A DNA stretch of 64,000 bases, taken from Malania oleifera (lineage: Eukaryota; Streptophyta; Magnoliopsida; Santalales; Ximeniaceae). Position numbers and translations under genes: made by a program. Shown here piece by piece: positions 58,270 through 64,000 of this stretch (position 1 is the stretch's first letter; every line of letters starts with the position of its first letter). A model generated the notes under the pieces. That model made no database searches, was not told the DNA's origin, and saw only the letters and a program-made list of their open reading frames with translations. Location of the stretch: assembly GCF_029873635.1 (NCBI RefSeq), contig NC_080423.1, positions 104,823,773 through 104,887,772 on the forward strand, written 5' to 3'.

Positions 58270-59605
58270 TAGAGGCTCTTGGTCTTCTCGTGGTCGACGT
58301 GGAGGAGGTAGGTATGACCCTTCCTTCTTCTACACTCAACCTGATCGGTAAGAGGCCCCTATGTCAAATGTGTCAATAACCCGGCCACTCTGCCTTGGTC
58401 TATTACCACAGATTTGATCATAGCTATCAAACAGCTCCACCTCCCTCATTATCAGAAAATATCATCACCACTCTTCCTTTCACCCCATAAAATATTCATT
58501 CTTGGTTTCTTGACACTGCCACAACCCATCATTTCATATCTGAGTTGCGCAACCTAAACTTGGATTCTTCTTCATATCAGGGCTTGAATCAAGTAAGCAT
58601 CGGATATGGTTCTACAATGCCTATATATCACACGATTTTTGCACATCTGCACACTCCCTTTATCAAATTTCTTATTTCTGAACTCCTCCATGTTTCTTTA
58701 ATTAAAAAAATTTTGTTGTCTGTTCATCAATTTTGGTATGACAATTCAATTTACTTTGAGTTTCATTCAAATTATTTTCATGTGAATAATTTGCAAACTC
58801 GGGGGCTTCTACTTTAGGGAACCATTGAAAATGGCTTGTTTATCTCACCTATGGATACCACCACCCTAGCTTCAGTTTCGGCCTCTCCTCAAGCACACAT
58901 TGGTGAACACACTTTTTCATATCAATGGCACCTCAGACTTGGATATCCATCCTTGAAAACTACCTCTTTCATCATTAGTCAGTTTAAGCTTCCAATAAAT
59001 TCTCACACGACTGTTTCACACTGCTCAACATGTTATTAAGGAAAAGCACAAGAACTTCCTCATTATCCATCACCCTCTAGGTCCTTACATCCATTTGAGT
59101 TACTCTTCTTAGATGTGTGGCGTTCGTCCCTTGTTTTATCCTCGAATGGTTGTTAATTTTATTTGTCTATCATTGATTATTTTTCAAAATATATTTGGTG
59201 TATTCTTATCCAATCTAAATATGATGTTTCTTCAGTTTTTCTTGCCTTTTTACATTATGTCAAAAATTACTTTTCCTTAAGAATTAAAATTATGCAAACA
59301 GATGACGATGGTGAATTTAGACCATTCAAGCAAATTCTTCAATCATTTGAATTTATTCATCGCCTCACATGTCCGTACTCACATGCTCAAAATGGGACAG
59401 TTGAGTGTCATCATCGTCATATAGTTGAAATCGAACTATCTGTTTTAACTCAGACATCTATGCCAACAAAATACTAGTCTGAGGCATTTCAAACTTTTGT
59501 TTATCTTATAAATAGAATGCCTACATCGGTTTTCTCCTTTTCAAACTTGATTACAATTTTCTACGGACCTTTGGCATAGCATGTTGGCCAAATTTGCTTC
59601 CATAC
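58270..59605 (+). pseudogene. Copia gag C-terminus, protease and integrase, broken
   Basis: Resumes copia after LTR H. RGRRGGGRYDPS is followed by a zinc knuckle near 58363-58410 (CQMC, stop, PGHSALVYYH) whose last Cys is Tyr. The protease has FLDTATTHHFIS. The pre-integrase domain (58836-59039) has WHLRLGYPSLKT and a CSTCY end. The integrase core (59100-59477) has LFLDVW, DYFSKYIW, QTDDDGEF and NGTVECHHRHIVE, which keep the D, D and E positions. Stops and frameshifts separate the parts. It is cut at 59605 by LTR B. Confidence 0.9.
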
Positions 59606-60804
59606 TGTAGTAATCCGGGAAAAAAAATAATATTATTAATTAAAATTATTAATCAATTAATTAGTTAAATATTATTAAATTAAGGTATTAAATAAATAAT
59701 TAAATAAAAAGGAATAGTATGAAAGGAAAATGAAATAAAATAAAAATTAATTAATTAAATAAATAAATTATTAATTAAACATAATTAAATTGGATTTATT
59801 AGATAAATAATGTAATTGATATATAGAAATATATATATATATATATAATATTTAAAAGTAAAGTTATAATATATAATATATGTGTATAAAGAGACTTGCT
59901 AAGGAAGTCTTGGGATGAAATTGAAAATCTTCAATTGAACCGTGCCACCACCCCCCCCCTAAAACGTCAACCACTCCCCCATCTTCGTCTCTCTCTCCCC
60001 TCATTTTTTGGCAGATATTTGGCTGATCAGGAAATTGAAGGTATTGTTGGATTCCTAACTCTGCCACCGACATTTCTACTGGAGCGGATTTGTCGTGGGA
60101 GCGGCGTAGGTACCATTCTTGGGACAAGGAATTTTTTCACTATTTTTTCAATTTCTCCTTAAATCTGCTGTTAAATCGACGATCAGAGACCACCATGGGG
60201 TCCTAGTCGCGATTGTCGTCATTTTGGTCTGAGTAAATTTTCAATTTGGGTTTCCTAGGCCCCACTCCAAAGTGAGAGTGAGATTTGGAAAAATAAGTAA
60301 ATTAGTTTTATTTGAAGGTATAATTGTTTATTTGGAATTTTTGAGTTTAATATTAAAATAGTATTTTATTTAGGATTAATTTAATGGAATTAGAATTTTT
60401 ATTCCCGGACTCGGGTGAGCGCCGTAGGTATCTTTTCGAGATTCCTGTTGGCGTAATTTAAGAAACTAGGTAAGGAGAAAAATATGTATTAAACCAGAAT
60501 TTTTATGAATTTAATGGAAAATCAATTGTGTTATATATACGTATATATGTTTTGGTATGATTTTAAGATGCCAACCCTTTACATTATGCTTTCTGAGCCT
60601 ATGATTATTTTATTAGATATGTATATGTGAAATTGAACTGATGAAAGTGAAATATTTTTCAAAAAAATTATGTAAGAAATGAAAGGTATATTTTCAGCAT
60701 ATAAGTGTTAAATGTAGGTTGTCTTATTTTATAGGAAATATATATGAAATGAATTGAGTATGAAAATGTTATATGAAATATGTTGCATGTGAGTGTTAAT
60801 GCAA

Positions 60805-60905
60805 CCATGTAAAACAACTAAAAGATGTTAGGTAAAACAACATAAAAATGTTGGGTAAAATAGCTGAAAATGCTGGGTAAAACAGTTGAAAGATGTTAGG
60901 TATGA
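60805..60905. repeat. Tandem array of about 23-bp units in LTR B
   Basis: Four units of GTAAAACAACTAAAAGATGT type, followed by a GAAATGAAAT-rich stretch to about 61015. Confidence 0.85.
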
Positions 60906-61155
60906 AATGAAATGAAATGAAAATGGAAATGAATGAAATAGAAATAAAATGTGAAATTTGAATAATGTAAAATGGGAAAGAGTCATGTAAAGTGAAATGA
61001 AATGAAAAGTAAAAGATGAAAACATGAATAGTTGAGAAATGCAAAATAATGGCAAACAAAATAATGTATTATGGTATTATCAGTATTTATGCTAGTAGAA
61101 CATATTACGTTTGGGCGAGGTAAACTCTTCGCCCAAGAGCTTGCTGAAAAAGGCG

Positions 61156-63326
61156 TGTTGACCTTATAGGTCACGCCCGATTTTGATAATGACAAATACT
61201 CCGGTATTTAATAAATATCTAGTTCATGTGCAGGTCCATATTAGCAGATCATTAATGGCACATGAAAGTTCAAAGCTTGAAGGCAAATTCATACTCTTAA
61301 TTGTAATATTTTTAGTGAAATTTGTCTGTAATAGTAATTAGGGTATTCGGTTTGTAATAAGCACACACATCACATACATGATTTATTTTGTAAGCTCAAA
61401 CTAGACACAAATAAAAAATGACCTTAGAAAGACTTTTTCGGTGTCTTCAAATTGGCCCCCAAGTGAACTTAGGACACACATTTACACATATATTTGTTAA
61501 GGCACTTGAATAGGGCTTGTTTGTTTCGATACGGGACCGAAATGCACACATGGTGCACTTTCGGTCGACCAGCCAAGCCAATTCATTTCGGCCTGGTCAA
61601 TCGAAACCACCCTGGGTCAAAAGTTTGACCATCTAGTCGACTGAACCAGGTAGTTCAAAAGGCCCTGGTCGAGTGAAACCTCCTCGCTCAAAAGTTTGAC
61701 CACCTGGTCAACCGAACCAGGTAGTTCAAAAGGCCCTAGTCAACCGAAACCCCATGGGGTCAAAAGTTTGACCATCTGGTCGACGGACCCTTTTTGTACT
61801 CCAACTACCTAGTCGACCGGAGGGTCCTCGGGAGAATTCCCAGTGGTCTGGTCGACCGAAAAGGCCAGTTCAAAATGGCCTGGTCGACCGAAAATCAGAA
61901 AATTGGGAAATCGCCCTCTCCTGGTCGATTGTGCCCTTAGTTCAATATTTCCTGGTCGACCGAACCATTTGAGACTTGGTCAACCGAAACATTTTTGGTC
62001 GACCGGACCTCTCTGGCTGCCATCATTTTTACTGCGGGTTAAATATTTTTAGATAGGGTTAAATTAATTTAAATATCATTAATCTTTTCTAACAATCCCT
62101 AATAGGTCCCCAACGGTCAAATATTTTGGTATGTCTATATATACTCTTTCACTTGGGAGAATTAAGCACGGATTAGCAAAAATAGAAAATCAAATTCTCT
62201 CTCAAAGTTAAATACTCCCTCTTGCTTATACTACTTCCAAATTCACTCAAACTTACCTACTTCATCTCAGTATCATTTGTAAGCGTATTTGAGTGTTATT
62301 GGTTTGAGCTTTTGCTCTCTCATTCTTTGATTGCTTGAATCGATTTTCTTGAGAGCATTACCTAAGTATTCTTAGGAGGCTTGTCTCATAAGCCTATCAT
62401 AAGAACACTTTGCTGAACTTCCGAGTGTTGCATTCTCATTACAATTACTTATAAAGGTTGTATTTGTTTTGACTTGCAAAAATATTTTCAAAGGTACTCA
62501 AATATCTTTTGGTATTCATATTGATATGTTTTTGAAAAGATATTTGTGTGTGTTATATTAATCTTTGTGGCAGTATCCATTCAAGTCTATATCATTTGCT
62601 GAAATACAAAGATTACATATATCTTGCAATCCAAGCATATACATATTCATGTGATTGAGACATTCTATTGATTGATACTCTTGAGGCTTGTTTGATATTC
62701 TGTGTGAACACGTTTGATTGAATATTTTGAAACACACAGATTATTATTGATACTCTCACATACTCACTACACTGATAGAAAACATTTTTTAGAGTTAAAC
62801 AACTTAGACCACACTGAGCTTACATTATTAAATCATCTATGGTGTATGTGATATTGTACGCATTTTTGGTACAAATTTTCTTTAATTGAAAGCACCCATA
62901 CATTGTACCTTTTGATTGTATATCTGAGAGATTCTAGGCGTGGCCTAAAGGGGCGGTAATCCAGCCCAGTAAGGATTGGTGTAAAGGTTGAGGTCAGCCA
63001 TGTGGTAATTTGACCTGGTTTGTATAGGTGCCGCTCCACCCGTTTAAGTGAGCAAGATATTGGGATAATCCTTGTGTTGGTTAGCCAAGGCAGGGACGTA
63101 GCAGTTGGCCGAACCTCGATAACATATCTGCATGTCATCCTCTCTTTACTGCTTTCTGGTGCTTGTGATTGTTTAACTACTTTATTTAATTTCTAGTATA
63201 TTTACATTATTTGCACTAGATTGACCATAGGCTTGTGAACATACTGCTATTAGGAGGAATACCTAGGAGATAAATTTTAAAGATACCAATTCACCCCCCC
63301 CTCTTGGGATTACGGTAAAGCTAACA
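61156..63326 (+). mobile_element. SIRE-like Ty1/copia solo LTR C, 2171 bp
   Basis: Starts TGTTGACCTTATAGG and ends GGTAAAGCTAACA, between AGGCG (61151-61155) and AGGTG (63327-63331), a target duplication with one change. A related uninterrupted site exists in the same LTR (TAAGGTGAGTGCCC, about 63496). Contains GATTTTGATAATGACAAAT near the start, a GGTCGACCGAA array (61553-62010), TATA box TATATATACTC (about 62135), GGGACGTAGC, then GCCGAACCTCGATAACATA (63092-63126), and TTCACCCCCCCCTCTTGGGA near the end, as in the inverted LTR at 27937-35788. No coding sequence. Confidence 0.9.
61553..62010. repeat. GGTCGACCGAA palindrome-rich array in LTR C
   Basis: More than ten degenerate units with GGTCGACCGAAA or its variants, several with CAAAAGTTTGACCA between them. 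Confidence 0.9.
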
Positions 63327-64000
63327 AGGTGAGTGCCCTAATTGTATCAGGTGCAGCAATAGGCTACATAACGTGCTAAGACAGAGGAAAAATGCTTATA
63401 TGAGCGAGTAGATTTCCCTATTCTTAGGAGCCTTTATCGGTAAACTTTTGTATGAACTGTGTGAGTACGAGATTAATCTATCACTTGAGGGCTTACTGAG
63501 TAAGGTGAGTGCCCTGGTATGCTTCAGTTGTGACCCTTGGGTTGCCTAATGTATCAGAGCAGAGGGGTGCTACTTGTATGGACGGGTAATCACCCCTATC
63601 CTTAGGTAATCTCGTGGGTAAAATGTCTTGCATGTGTTTGATTAGGAACAGGAAATGATTTAAAAAATTATGCTAATGATTTGCAAATGATGAAAATGTA
63701 TACTTATGTTATTTACAAACCTCATGTTAGCCACACGATATTTTAATATATTATTTCTTCCCTTACTGAGATGTGTCTCACCAGAATACAAATTATTCTT
63801 TTTCAGGACCTCCATGAGATCAAGCTTAGATGGCTCAAGGTTGTTATATCATTTTGGGATATAGTAATAGAAAGGGTATAATTTCTGATGATACTTTTGA
63901 GAATGTATAAATTTTATGTTTTATGTTTTAAGTCTTCTAAGAAATGGATATTTGTGAATACTAAATGTTTTTTGAGATATGTGTATATAATGGAATACAG

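Larger units (their letters stand above)
43028..64000 (+). mobile_element. Decayed Ty1/copia element, host of the right-hand nest, running off the edge
   Basis: The 5' LTR (43028-43351) is followed by a tRNA-Met PBS, gag (43402-43865, then 46094-46407), then zinc knuckle, protease and integrase (58270-59605). The pieces are in correct order and orientation. They are separated by LTR F (43866-46093), LTR H (46408-58269) and LTR B (59606 onward). The RT, RNase H and 3' LTR would lie beyond the window. Confidence 0.85.
59606..64000 (+). mobile_element. Gypsy-type LTR B (same family as A), opened by LTR C, cut by window end
   Basis: Starts TGTAGTAATCCGGG after CATAC (59601-59605, the likely target duplication; its partner lies outside). 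Shares with LTR A the start, GGAGCGGATTTGTCGTGGGA (about 60079), GGGACAAGG, the leader motif (ATCGACGATCAGAGACCACC, 60175-60198), and GTGTCTCACC followed by TTTTCAGGA near 63773-63809. Without LTR C the visible part is about 2.2 kb. The 3' end is not reached, so solo or full-length cannot be decided. Confidence 0.88.

Noticed and set aside
59606..64000. LTR B as a solo LTR
   Set aside because: The window ends before its 3' terminus, so solo and full-length states cannot be told apart.

Overview
The window looks like nuclear DNA from a flowering plant, most likely a woody or otherwise repeat-rich eudicot. It is AT-rich, carries a four-exon pectate lyase gene with plant-type splice sites, and is otherwise filled with plant retroelements: Ty3/gypsy chromoviruses, Ty1/copia elements, LINEs, a SINE, TRIMs and a foldback element. 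No rRNA, tRNA, CRISPR or bacterial gene organisation was seen. The species cannot be named from this sequence alone.

Left part (1-22.5 kb). A foldback-type element (442-1515) is followed by an L1-like LINE remnant (about 2.65-4.82 kb). A minus-strand, 5'-truncated RTE-type LINE (6.57-8.32 kb) abuts the 3' end of a decayed gypsy pol with a chromodomain-like tail (8.32-9.1 kb). A complete 296-bp TRIM lies at 9450-9745, an Au-like SINE at 11059-11236, and a 3.2-kb solo LTR at 15364-18564 that splits one copy of a local duplication. A second, partly deleted TRIM is at 19441-19686. The rest is low-complexity or unrecognised intergenic DNA.

Centre (22.5-28 kb). The only convincing host gene is a secreted polysaccharide lyase family 1 pectate lyase on the minus strand, 22531-24805. 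Its four exons total 1212 bp, giving a predicted protein of 403 aa. AT-rich DNA with no visible gene follows.

Right part (28-64 kb). This is a stack of nested retroelements. A minus-strand SIRE-like copia solo LTR (27937-35788) holds a decayed gypsy element (about 28877-34970). A gypsy solo LTR (36056-38324) interrupts a minisatellite. A copia element starting at 43028 runs off the right edge and is opened by three insertions: solo LTR F (43866-46093), LTR H (46408-58269) and LTR B (59606 to the edge). H contains LTR I, I contains gypsy element E, and E contains two further solo LTRs (K and M). B contains a SIRE-like solo LTR (C). Most of these insertions are flanked by 5-bp target-site duplications (TSDs) that can be read directly. 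The left part of the copia/H block is tandemly duplicated (39436-41938 and 41970 onward), which allows the events to be ordered.

The most unusual signals are in the LTRs. Several diverged gypsy LTR families, in both orientations, share one layout: an array of TCGTCGACGA-like palindromes, a TATA box, a CT/GA tract, and a conserved leader motif near GATGATCTGAGGCCACCACGA. Each LTR also carries its own short tandem array. Element E contains two LTR stumps cut at nearly the same point close to the LTR start, a repeated rearrangement that ordinary solo-LTR formation does not explain.
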